Part shown: one piece after another, positions 31,436 to 39,897 of the stretch
Numbering within the stretch: the first letter of the stretch is position 1
Layout of the letters: each line of letters begins with the position of its first letter
Virus record (IMG/VR): IMGVR_UViG_3300009104_000048
Span: 1-39,897 of that record
Reading direction: 5' to 3' (one strand)
From: a virus
Length of the DNA stretch: 39,897 nt
Notes under the pieces: generated by a model
Database searches by the model: none
What the model saw: the letters and a program-made list of their open reading frames with translations, nothing else
Told to the model about the DNA's origin: nothing
Program-made: the position numbers and the translations under genes

Positions 31436-34400
31436 ATGGAAGAAGAATTGTTTATATATCAATTACCTACGGGTGATAGAGTTAATCTTACCAATACTAC
31501 AGATGTATCGAGAATGCTTTGGTTATCTTTTAATAGTGATGCTAAAAGAGTAGAACCAAATGAAGAAGAAATTACTTTAGATACTAGTATATTTGGTATA
31601 CCTGGAGGGATAAAACCTACTCCTGCTCCAGATCATTATCCTGGTATTGGTCCTCAACCATATGATCAATTTGATTTAAATACCATGCTAGAACAACTTA
31701 CTTCTAGTAAAATCAAACAATATGATCAAGAAACTCCAGCTGATATAACCATGGTAGATGCTATTTTTGGAGCGTCTCCACAAGATACAGAATTTGCTAA
31801 AATAACAAGCATCACTGATGATCTTAATAATAAAGAATTAAGATCAGCTATTATTAATGCTGCTTTAAATCCTAAAGTGATTAAAGAAGATTATACCCAA
31901 ACAGGGGTTGAAGATGAAATAATATATGAAGGATTAGGATTGGATCATAAAGATGAGATGTATTCTCAACAAGACGTTGCAGGTTTTATGCGACAACCTA
32001 GTATAAAAAAAGCATTAGATGCAGGACTAATAACAGAAAAAGATTTAGCACTTGGCATGTATCCAGGTTATACAGCTTGGTTAGAAACAATGGGTAATCA
32101 AGTAAGCAATGAACCTTCTGGAATAAAATTACCTGATGGAAGAGAACTTACTACCAGAGAAGTATTTAAAATTATGTGGCAAAATGATATGCCATTTAAC
32201 ACAGACGTTGAAAGAGTAAAAAGAGAAGGAAGAAGAAAAGTAGATAGATTTGTTTTAAAAACACCAAAACAAATAGAATCAGTTATAGATGCAGAAAAAT
32301 TAAATCAACCTTATATATTTGAAGAATTTGCGGTAGATGATGAGTTTGTTGATAATATGTTTAATATAGAAGCTTTAAGTAGAGATAAAGATTTTAATAT
32401 AAAAGATTTTAATGGATTTTTAAACCAAAGAGGACATATAGAAGATATTCAAAACGCTATTACTAAATTAGAAGGTTATAATCCTCTAAAAAAACAAAAA
32501 GGATTTGAATTATTAAAACTTCATTATTTAAATCTTTATTTAAACGAACAATTTACTAGAGATTTAAAACAACAAAAACTACAATGGGAAATTAATAACC
32601 CTACGAAAGATGCTGATACTGAAGGAATACAATTTTATTTATCTGAAGGAAATATAAATCCTACAATGATTAAAGATTGGATGAGAACTGAAACTCCTTA
32701 TGTATATGATCAATTAGAAAAAAATCAATTAAAATTAGAAACTGAATATCAAAAACTTTTAAGCACTAAAGGTAATGTTGCTACAGGAGAATTTTTAGCT
32801 AAAAATGCTGGAAATTTTTGGATAGGATTTTGGAATGATGCTGTAATTCCTTTTGCTACTTTTACTATGGATGTATTACCTGGAGAAGGATCAGATAATG
32901 TAGCAGAAAAATGGAGAACAAATGATTTAATTAGAGGATTAGAAAGAGGAGATCAAATAAGATACGGATATAAAAGAGGTAAAATCTTACAATTTCCAGA
33001 ATATGGAAATGTAGAATATTTAGTCACTGACGATAATAGAATCTTTGATATTACAAATAAAATAGAAGCTTCAGGTTTCTTAAATGAAAAACAACAAAAA
33101 CATATTATTGAAAAAACTAAAAAAGAAGGAAAAGATGGAGGATCAAGTTCTTCTACTGGTTTAGCTTTTGAATTTTCTAGAGTATTTGGAGATTTATTTT
33201 TTCAAGTTGCATTAACTAGAGGAATAGGTAAACTTAAATCTACAGTAGGAGGATATACTAAAGGAATGGGAATTTTAGGAAAAACTAATAAGTTTTTAAA
33301 ATCATTACCTGTTAAAAGTATAGTTGCAGATGCTATTATTGCTCAATCTACTATAGGTTTTGTAAGAGGATATGAAGACACTTTGTTAGCTGCTAGAGAA
33401 GCAGGAATAAATGAACAAGATGCTAGAGAATTAGCATCTAATGCATCTTTTCAAACTGGTGCATGGTATGCTTTAACTGCCCCAATAAGCCCTCAAACTA
33501 AAGCTACTAATTTATTATTTGGTAAAAGTACAAAACAAACTCTTGACACAGCTGTTGATATATTTAGAAAAAAAGGTTGGCAAGGATGGAATCAATTTTT
33601 TATAAATCAAGGAACAAAATTTACAACTAAAGCAGGTTTAAGAGAAACTGGAAAAGGAATTGTAAGAACAGCAGATTTAATGTTAAGAGAAGGTGGAAAA
33701 GAACTTTTTCAAGAAAACATACAACAATGGGGAGAAACAGAATCAATAGGGGTTTCAACTAATATTAGAGCTGGAGAACAAATCGTTAGAGAAGATTATA
33801 ATTTAGAAGATTTTATTCAAACATCTAAATTATCATTTTTAGCTGGTATGGCTATGCCTGGTGCTGGAATGGCTTTAAATTCTACTAGAAACAGATATAG
33901 ACAGTTTATGGGATTAGATAATGTAGATCGTTTTAATGCATTAGCTTATATGGCTTATAATCAAGATGCGTTAAAAACTTTATTAGCTAAACAAGTAGAA
34001 GATAATGTATATGAACAAGAAGAAGTAGATAATTTATTACAAGAAGTAGAACTTTATAAAAACGTTATTAATCATGTTCCTACTAGTATGTCGGCTAAAG
34101 GAGCTAAAACTATTTTAGAGGATATAAGCGAATTAAATGATTTAGAAAATCAAAAGAAAAATGCTCCTAAAGGTTTTGCTGGTTTTGATCAAAGAATTCA
34201 AGAATTAAAAGATAGAATAAATAATACATATTATGATGAAATAACATCAGCTCAAAGATCAGGTATTATAGCGGCTGCAAAAGCTGGAGTAGCAGGAAAT
34301 ACTGTATTTGAAGCTTTTGAAAACGAACAAGATGCTTTAGATTATCTTAAAAAAGTAGTTCCTAGAAATAGAAGAACTAAAAAAATGAACGATGAGCAAT

Positions 34401-37400
34401 TTAATAAATATTTAAAGAAAAGATTTATTGAAAATAAAACTGGAGCCATGTTTCAACAGGGAGACACTAAGTTTGCATTTGAATTTAAATGGCAAGCCGC
34501 TAAACCAGGTTTAAGTGGTAAAAGATTAACCCAAACCGCTCAACATGAATTTAAACACGCGTTATGGTTTGAAACTATAAAGAATGATCCTCAAGCTCAA
34601 GCACTTTTAGGTAAAGCATTATTTAATGAAATAAGTAAAATGGATCTAGCATTAGATGATGATTTAGATACAAGTATATTACCTAAAGATTTTGTAACTA
34701 GATTTAGAAGATATTATAATAGATTTTTAAATATAGATGATAAATTAAAAATAGATCTTAAAAACAAAGCTATTGATAAATCTGAATATGAGAGAATAAA
34801 AAATAAACTGTATGGAGATACATGGGAAGAAGCATTAACCTTATATTCTGAGGCTATTGGAGAAAAATTAGTTAAATATAATGAAGATGTAGCTACTAAA
34901 TTACAAAATACATGGAGAAGAGCAATGCAATTTATTGGTGCTAAAGATCTTGAATTTCAAAGTGGTAAAGATGTCTTCAATATGATAAGAGATTACAATG
35001 CCGCTGTAAGTAGTGGAATGCTTAAATGGAATGTAGCTTTTAAGAAAATGGGTACTAAAGGAGCTAAGGTAGATAAAGAAAAATTAAAAAAAGAAAAGAA
35101 AGAATTAGAAACTACTACTTCAGAAAAATTAGCAGAAAAAGAAAAAAGAAAAGAAAAAAAGCTTAAGGAAGAAGTAACTGCTTTAAGAGAAGGGATAGAC
35201 AAAAGAAGAAAAGCTAGAGCTAAAACTAAACAAATAAAACCAGGAAGTGGTGATAAAAGTAAAGATTTTGATACAAAATTCTCTTTAATTCCAGATGGAA
35301 CATTTGATTCAGACGCTTTTAAAAACAAAATAGATACTTATTATGATGCAGATTTATTTTCTACTCAAACCGGAATAGATACAGTTGTATATGATATAGT
35401 ACTTGATTATGAAAATATTATAGAAAACAAAGTAGAATCTCTTTATTCTAATTTACCTAACGTTTTAATAGATGACATAGTAGCAGGAACACAGGAAGAA
35501 TTAATAAAACATATTAGAAATTTTAACAAAGAATTTTTAAAATTAAGAGATAAATATAAAGAAAGTTTATATAAAAAAGGTTTAACTAAAGAAGAAGTTA
35601 ATAAAAAATTAACTATTCAAGATAAACAAGGTTATAAAATTACTACTGGAAAAAGAAAAGGGGAAATTGTTACAGAAAATACCAGTTTAAATGGGTGGAT
35701 AAATTCTCAATTAGTTAATAAAATAAAACAAGCGTTAAAAAGACCCGGTATAACAACTAAAAAATTCACTGGTGAATATGATCCTAGAACAATGGGTACT
35801 ATTGATGAAGATGATATATTAGAACAACAACAAGGATTTGAAAAAGATCAAAACAAATTAGTTAGTTTTCTTAGAGATCCATTATTTGGTTTTGTAAATG
35901 AAGATGGAAATGAAATAATAATAAACACAATTCCATTAGGAGGAATGATTATAGCAGATATAAATGATCCTACACTTGCTGTTAACAAAAGATTAGCTGT
36001 TGAAGGTGATCCTAAAATTATAAATGATTTAGAAAGACAAAAAAGAAATCTTGAAAGAGGATTAGAATTACAAAATAAACCTAATTTAACTAATGATGAG
36101 GTAAAAGAATTAGAAGGATTAAGAAGTTTTGTGGCTTATGACATAGGCGCAGGTAAAACTATAAAGACATTTGAGGCTTTTATAGTACCTGAAAATCCAA
36201 CTAAATTGATCATTAGAGAAGTAGAAGATCAAATATTAAGAGCTGCTAATATTGCTACATTACAGTTTAGAGTTTTTAAAAATAAATTTGAAAGTTTTAT
36301 ATTTCCTTTAGCTAGATATATGACATTTAAAAATAGAGGAGATTTAGATTTCTTTATGTATGATAATTGGAATTTAATATATGATGTTATAAATAATCCT
36401 TATGATCCAGTAACAGGTGAATCTACATATGCAGCTAAAAAAATTCCATCTGTTTTAAGAACTCTTGATGAAGAAGGTAAACCAACAAAGAATAAAAAAA
36501 TAACTAGAGCTTTATTTTTACAAGCATATTATGGCAAAAATAAAGCAGAAGAAATTATAAGAAAATATAATAAAAATCCAGAAAGTGAAATAAAACAATT
36601 AAGATCTTATCCTATAGAATTAACTACAAAAAAGGATGAAACAGTTAGTGAAATAGGTTTAACGGGATTATTTGATAGAAGAACAGCTTTAATGGAATTA
36701 TTTGGTGATGTAGTAGTTTTACAACAAGCAAGAGAATCTTTAAGAAGTGAAAGATTTTTAAACAAAATAGCAGAAAAAAATCCTACACTATATGGAGAAT
36801 TAAAACAAGATAATGTTATAGCAGAAGTTATAAGTAATATGGCTACAGGAAAATCTGATAGTGTTAAATTTAGTATTAATAATAGTTTGTCTCCATGGTT
36901 TAAAGGAAGAACTATAGATCAACAAATAGCTATTGCAAACGCTATACAACAAGCCGCTATAAATACAGTTGTTAAAGCTAAAGATCAAGAAATTAAAAAC
37001 TCTATTAAATTTAATATTCCTAATTTAGGAAATCTTAATGATCAAGCAATAGCTTTGTATTTAGTAAATAAAATATCTCAAGGTTATAATAATTTTGAAT
37101 TTAGAAATATAAAAAATTCAAAAGGAAAAATAACACAACAAATACTAAATGATGGAGATGTTAAGTTTAGTATGAAAGATTATAATTTTGAAGAATATAG
37201 TAAAATTTTAGAAGATGGATTAAATCAAATATTAGCTGAAAATTCTAATATAGATCCTAAAAAAGAAATTGAAACTGCAGAGGTAGTTGGACCACGTGGA
37301 TTAGGTGCTGACAAAGGACAATGGTGGAGATCAGGAGGATTATTCAGTGCTATGGATGAAGATTTTAAAGGTTTACTAGATATGATAGCTAGTGCTTCCG

Positions 37401-39337
37401 GGAAAAAAGGAGAACAACAAAGAGAATGGTTATATAAAAATTTATATATGCCTTATATGGAAGCTCAATTAGTAATTCGAACAGAAAGAACTGTAAATAG
37501 ACAAGACTGGGAAAAAGTATGGAAAGGTTTTCCTGGAATGAGAGCAATATTAACCAAGCCTATAGAAGGAATGGAAGGATTTGTTTATGGAGATGCAGTA
37601 AGAGTTTATTTGTGGAATAAAGGATGGGCAAAAGGATCTAAAACTCTTCCCGGATTAAGTAATAATAAAAAATATAGATTAAGAGCATTAGTAAGAAATG
37701 ATAAAAAATTAAGAGAATTTGCTGATAAATTAGCACATTTATCTAAACAACCAAATGGATGGATTGAACCATATGATAATTGGACTGCTAATACTATTAC
37801 AAACGAGATTAAACAAAATCTTCTTAATGCCTCAAGAAAAAAACATTTAGCTAAATGGGTGCAAAATGTTAAATTAATATTTACAGAAAAGAATTTAAAT
37901 AAACTCCAAGCTATTCATGGTAATCCTTTTAGAAAAGCATTAGAAAATATATTATATAGAATGCAGTATGGAGTACAAACTAAATTACAACGTTCAGACC
38001 CTAATGCACCTACAGGAGCTGTGATGAATTATTTAAATAAGACTATTGGAGTTACAATGTTTTATAATATGCGTTCTGCAGCTTTACAAACTATTTCTTG
38101 GATGAATTTTTTAAATACTAGTGATAACAATCCTTTAGCAGCGGGTAAAGCATTACTTAATGTTAGTCAATCAATAAAGGATTTTTATATATTATGGAAT
38201 ACTCCATATTTAAGAGATAGAAGAGAAGGAATGTTAACTAATCTTCAAGAACAAGAAATTGTAGATTTAGCTAATAAATACAAGTATAGTGATACTTCAG
38301 ATTTTATGAAGGCAATTTTATCTTATTTATTAAAAATAGGATTTGGACCTACTAGAGTAATGGATAGTTTTGCTATTGCTTTTGGAGGTGTTACCTTTTA
38401 TAGAAACAGAATAAATACTTATAAAAAAGATGGGTTTAGTGAAAAAGAAGCTGAAGAAAAAGCTTATTTTGATTGGTATGTTTTAGCTGAAGAAAATCAA
38501 CAATCTGGAGATCCATCTAAAATATCTTTTAATCAAGCAGATAATATAGGAAGGATGGTACAAGCTTTTCAAAACACACCTTTACAGTATGGTAGAATAA
38601 TGAAAAGAAAAGCAAGAGATATAGCTAAGGGAAGAGGTAATTTATTAAATAACTTAGGAACTATAGGATATTATGGAGGATTACAATATGCAATATTTGC
38701 ATTTCTTCAAAATGCTTTAATGGCTACATTTTGGGACGAAGATGAAAAAGATTTTCCTACAGGAAAATATGATAAAAATTGGAATAGATTTGCAAATGGT
38801 TGGATAGATGCACAATTAAAAGGTACGGGACTACCAGGAGCGTTTTTAGCTTATTTAAAAAACTTAATATTTGATACCAAAGCTGTTTTAGAAGATGAAA
38901 AAGGTATTTATAAAGAAGGAGAAGTTCTTCTTATAGCTACTGAAATAGTCGTACCAGCAAATATAATGCTGAGAAAATGGGTGGCAGGATATAGAACTTT
39001 ACTATGGAATTGGAATGATGAAATTAGATGGGCTAAAGAAGTTAAAGGAAGTTATTTAAAAAGCCCTAATATTATAAAAGCAATATTATATGGTATAGAA
39101 GGTGGTTTTCAAATACCAGTTGCTAGGATAATGAATAAAGCTGAAAACTTACAAAACGCATTTGATGCTGATTTTGAATTATGGCAAAGAATAATGTTCT
39201 TTATGGGCTTTACTACATGGAATTTAGGATTAGAAATAGATAATGGAAAAGCAGGTAGAAGTAATTCTTTAGATTTTGGTCCTAATTTAAAATTTAAAGG
39301 ATTAGAATTTAAACCAAGACTTAATTTTAAAAATTAA
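31436..39337 (+). CDS. Giant ejection-type virion protein with HExxH zincin site, 2633 aa
   Basis: Largest gene in the window. The N-terminal third is helical and polar. Residues 1032-1045 read QTAQHEFKHALWFE, a HExxH zinc site (H1037, E1038, H1041), with a candidate third ligand in EEALTLYSEAIGE (about 1131-1143). A very charged Lys/Glu hinge (about 1210-1265) follows. Then come domains joined by KFS motifs at 1281, 1811 and 1910 (plus KFN at 1858). The C-terminal third contains NTPLQYGRIMKRKARDIAKG and a hydrophobic stretch IGYYGGLQYAIFAFLQNALM (about 2411-2430), features I recall from giant virion proteins of marine phages. No DxDxD RNA-polymerase motif was seen. Likely packaged and ejected, possibly with peptidase activity on the cell wall or on itself. 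Confidence 0.75.
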   Translation: MEEELFIYQLPTGDRVNLTNTTDVSRMLWLSFNSDAKRVEPNEEEITLDTSIFGIPGGIKPTPAPDHYPGIGPQPYDQFDLNTMLEQLTSSKIKQYDQETPADITMVDAIFGASPQDTEFAKITSITDDLNNKELRSAIINAALNPKVIKEDYTQTGVEDEIIYEGLGLDHKDEMYSQQDVAGFMRQPSIKKALDAGLITEKDLALGMYPGYTAWLETMGNQVSNEPSGIKLPDGRELTTREVFKIMWQNDMPFNTDVERVKREGRRKVDRFVLKTPKQIESVIDAEKLNQPYIFEEFAVDDEFVDNMFNIEALSRDKDFNIKDFNGFLNQRGHIEDIQNAITKLEGYNPLKKQKGFELLKLHYLNLYLNEQFTRDLKQQKLQWEINNPTKDADTEGIQFYLSEGNINPTMIKDWMRTETPYVYDQLEKNQLKLETEYQKLLSTKGNVATGEFLAKNAGNFWIGFWNDAVIPFATFTMDVLPGEGSDNVAEKWRTNDLIRGLERGDQIRYGYKRGKILQFPEYGNVEYLVTDDNRIFDITNKIEASGFLNEKQQKHIIEKTKKEGKDGGSSSSTGLAFEFSRVFGDLFFQVALTRGIGKLKSTVGGYTKGMGILGKTNKFLKSLPVKSIVADAIIAQSTIGFVRGYEDTLLAAREAGINEQDARELASNASFQTGAWYALTAPISPQTKATNLLFGKSTKQTLDTAVDIFRKKGWQGWNQFFINQGTKFTTKAGLRETGKGIVRTADLMLREGGKELFQENIQQWGETESIGVSTNIRAGEQIVREDYNLEDFIQTSKLSFLAGMAMPGAGMALNSTRNRYRQFMGLDNVDRFNALAYMAYNQDALKTLLAKQVEDNVYEQEEVDNLLQEVELYKNVINHVPTSMSAKGAKTILEDISELNDLENQKKNAPKGFAGFDQRIQELKDRINNTYYDEITSAQRSGIIAAAKAGVAGNTVFEAFENEQDALDYLKKVVPRNRRTKKMNDEQFNKYLKKRFIENKTGAMFQQGDTKFAFEFKWQAAKPGLSGKRLTQTAQHEFKHALWFETIKNDPQAQALLGKALFNEISKMDLALDDDLDTSILPKDFVTRFRRYYNRFLNIDDKLKIDLKNKAIDKSEYERIKNKLYGDTWEEALTLYSEAIGEKLVKYNEDVATKLQNTWRRAMQFIGAKDLEFQSGKDVFNMIRDYNAAVSSGMLKWNVAFKKMGTKGAKVDKEKLKKEKKELETTTSEKLAEKEKRKEKKLKEEVTALREGIDKRRKARAKTKQIKPGSGDKSKDFDTKFSLIPDGTFDSDAFKNKIDTYYDADLFSTQTGIDTVVYDIVLDYENIIENKVESLYSNLPNVLIDDIVAGTQEELIKHIRNFNKEFLKLRDKYKESLYKKGLTKEEVNKKLTIQDKQGYKITTGKRKGEIVTENTSLNGWINSQLVNKIKQALKRPGITTKKFTGEYDPRTMGTIDEDDILEQQQGFEKDQNKLVSFLRDPLFGFVNEDGNEIIINTIPLGGMIIADINDPTLAVNKRLAVEGDPKIINDLERQKRNLERGLELQNKPNLTNDEVKELEGLRSFVAYDIGAGKTIKTFEAFIVPENPTKLIIREVEDQILRAANIATLQFRVFKNKFESFIFPLARYMTFKNRGDLDFFMYDNWNLIYDVINNPYDPVTGESTYAAKKIPSVLRTLDEEGKPTKNKKITRALFLQAYYGKNKAEEIIRKYNKNPESEIKQLRSYPIELTTKKDETVSEIGLTGLFDRRTALMELFGDVVVLQQARESLRSERFLNKIAEKNPTLYGELKQDNVIAEVISNMATGKSDSVKFSINNSLSPWFKGRTIDQQIAIANAIQQAAINTVVKAKDQEIKNSIKFNIPNLGNLNDQAIALYLVNKISQGYNNFEFRNIKNSKGKITQQILNDGDVKFSMKDYNFEEYSKILEDGLNQILAENSNIDPKKEIETAEVVGPRGLGADKGQWWRSGGLFSAMDEDFKGLLDMIASASGKKGEQQREWLYKNLYMPYMEAQLVIRTERTVNRQDWEKVWKGFPGMRAILTKPIEGMEGFVYGDAVRVYLWNKGWAKGSKTLPGLSNNKKYRLRALVRNDKKLREFADKLAHLSKQPNGWIEPYDNWTANTITNEIKQNLLNASRKKHLAKWVQNVKLIFTEKNLNKLQAIHGNPFRKALENILYRMQYGVQTKLQRSDPNAPTGAVMNYLNKTIGVTMFYNMRSAALQTISWMNFLNTSDNNPLAAGKALLNVSQSIKDFYILWNTPYLRDRREGMLTNLQEQEIVDLANKYKYSDTSDFMKAILSYLLKIGFGPTRVMDSFAIAFGGVTFYRNRINTYKKDGFSEKEAEEKAYFDWYVLAEENQQSGDPSKISFNQADNIGRMVQAFQNTPLQYGRIMKRKARDIAKGRGNLLNNLGTIGYYGGLQYAIFAFLQNALMATFWDEDEKDFPTGKYDKNWNRFANGWIDAQLKGTGLPGAFLAYLKNLIFDTKAVLEDEKGIYKEGEVLLIATEIVVPANIMLRKWVAGYRTLLWNWNDEIRWAKEVKGSYLKSPNIIKAILYGIEGGFQIPVARIMNKAENLQNAFDADFELWQRIMFFMGFTTWNLGLEIDNGKAGRSNSLDFGPNLKFKGLEFKPRLNFKN

Positions 39338-39347
39338 AAAAACAATT

Positions 39348-39437
39348 ATGATAGAAAAAATTAAAAAATGTATTGATAAAATACAAGAAGCATGGAACAA
39401 ATTAATGTATAAATTAATGTTTAAAAAATACAAATAA
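39348..39437 (+). CDS. Tiny Lys-rich ORF, 29 aa
   Basis: ATG at 39348 after AACAATT, reading MIEKIKKCIDKIQEAWNKLM to KKYK, with its TAA overlapping the next ATG (TAATG). It is basic and would form one amphipathic helix. The good initiation context and coupling to the next gene support translation, but it may be only a leader peptide. Confidence 0.45.
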   Translation: MIEKIKKCIDKIQEAWNKLMYKLMFKKYK

Positions 39438-39897
39438 TGAAACAAATTTTATTAGCTTTATGCGTGCTTATTACATTTAATATAGGTGCACAAGAAAAAG
39501 AAAAAGGTAAATTCTTTAAAAATGTTTATAAAGAATTATTTAAGTATAGTACTATCTATGTGGCTGGTGATATGCAAAATCCAAAAGAAAATGTACCAGA
39601 TTATTTCGTAAGAACTAATCCTAGTGGTGGATTATACGATATTCCAGTTGTAGAAGATGGAACTGTTTATCATGAGTTTGATTATAGATATGGTATAGGT
39701 ATACGTAAATTAGCTAGATACGATTATGAAGTAAAAGGTGCGCAATATTATAATGGTACTGAAAACAATGTAGGTTTGTCTGCTACAAATTCACCTGTTA
39801 AAGGATTAGAATATGTATTCCATTGGGAAAAAGAAAGAGAAAGAGATGAACTATATGATAATCATAGATACTTTTTAAAGCATAGTGGTAAATACCA
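39437..39897 (+). CDS. Secreted/outer-envelope phage protein, 3' end cut by the window
   Basis: The gene runs off the window end; 153 codons are visible. The N-terminus MKQILLALCVLITFNIGAQE is a signal peptide (basic start, hydrophobic core, cleavage likely near GAQ-E), typical of Bacteroidota. The mature part has STIYVAGDMQNPKENVP, DYRYGIGIRKLARYDYEVKG, QYYNGTENNVGLSA and VKGLEYVFHWEKERERDE. I recall phage proteins with a signal peptide and GIRKxARxxYE...FYDGxE...KGLEYxF in marine phages. It may end up in the host envelope, for example as an exclusion factor or a beta-barrel-like protein. This role is a guess. Confidence 0.7.
   Translation, partial: MKQILLALCVLITFNIGAQEKEKGKFFKNVYKELFKYSTIYVAGDMQNPKENVPDYFVRTNPSGGLYDIPVVEDGTVYHEFDYRYGIGIRKLARYDYEVKGAQYYNGTENNVGLSATNSPVKGLEYVFHWEKERERDELYDNHRYFLKHSGKY

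Noticed and set aside
31436-39337. Giant protein as virion RNA polymerase, as in some crAss-like phages
   Set aside because: I looked for a DxDxD-type catalytic motif and saw none; the visible signature is HExxH instead.
1-39897. tRNA genes, CRISPR arrays, insertion sequences, integrase or attachment sites
   Set aside because: No cloverleaf, spaced repeat array, transposase/integrase motif or long direct repeat was recognised by eye in the window.

Overview
The window is about 40 kb of one tailed phage genome, very AT-rich, with every credible gene on the + strand, packed almost end to end and often overlapping (ATGA or TAATG junctions). Three things point to a phage of a marine Bacteroidota (flavobacterial) host. 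Start codons sit behind A/T leaders such as AAATTATG and almost never behind a Shine-Dalgarno sequence. The last, cut gene begins with a Bacteroidota-style signal peptide. The virion proteins have the sizes and sequence character I associate with podoviruses of Bacteroidota (crAss-like phages and Cellulophaga podoviruses): TerL of 736 aa, portal of 804 aa, capsid protein of 480 aa, a very long tail protein and a 2633-aa ejection-type protein. No replication genes, tRNAs, integrase or CRISPR lie in the window, so this is only the late/structural part of a larger genome. The taxonomic reading is inference from memory of the families, not from a search.

Layout. Bases 1-2119: end of a fibre-like protein (start outside the window) and a second surface protein. 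2208-4764: a small conserved protein, a phage GroEL (517 aa), an overlapping GroES (86 aa) and a small winged-helix-like protein. 4767-9681: about ten small, mostly unrecognised proteins, including a small HExxH protein, a conserved 473-aa protein and a holin of the three-TM type; the first terminator-like hairpin lies here. 9707-11622: a probable surface/decoration protein, small conserved proteins, a 201-aa protein that looks like two fused GroES-like barrels, and a candidate small terminase. 11622-18939: large terminase, portal, scaffold-like protein and major capsid protein, ended by a GC-rich hairpin. 19009-28470: neck/ring-type proteins and the long tail proteins. 28481-39337: a GNAT acetyltransferase, a small Ala/Gln-rich ejection-type protein, a 613-aa protein and the 2633-aa giant protein with an internal HExxH site. 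39348-39897: a 29-codon ORF and a cut secreted-protein gene.

How it fits together. This is a complete head assembly and packaging set (scaffold, capsid, portal, terminase), a neck/tail set, a set of proteins likely carried inside the capsid and ejected, one lysis gene, and a phage-owned chaperonin system. The chaperonin genes sit inside the structural block rather than with metabolism genes, which suggests that they fold virion proteins. The most unusual points are the divergent GroEL/GroES pair, the additional double GroES-like protein directly upstream of the terminase genes, the apparently split long tail protein, and the giant zincin-bearing protein with repeated V-K-F-S joints.
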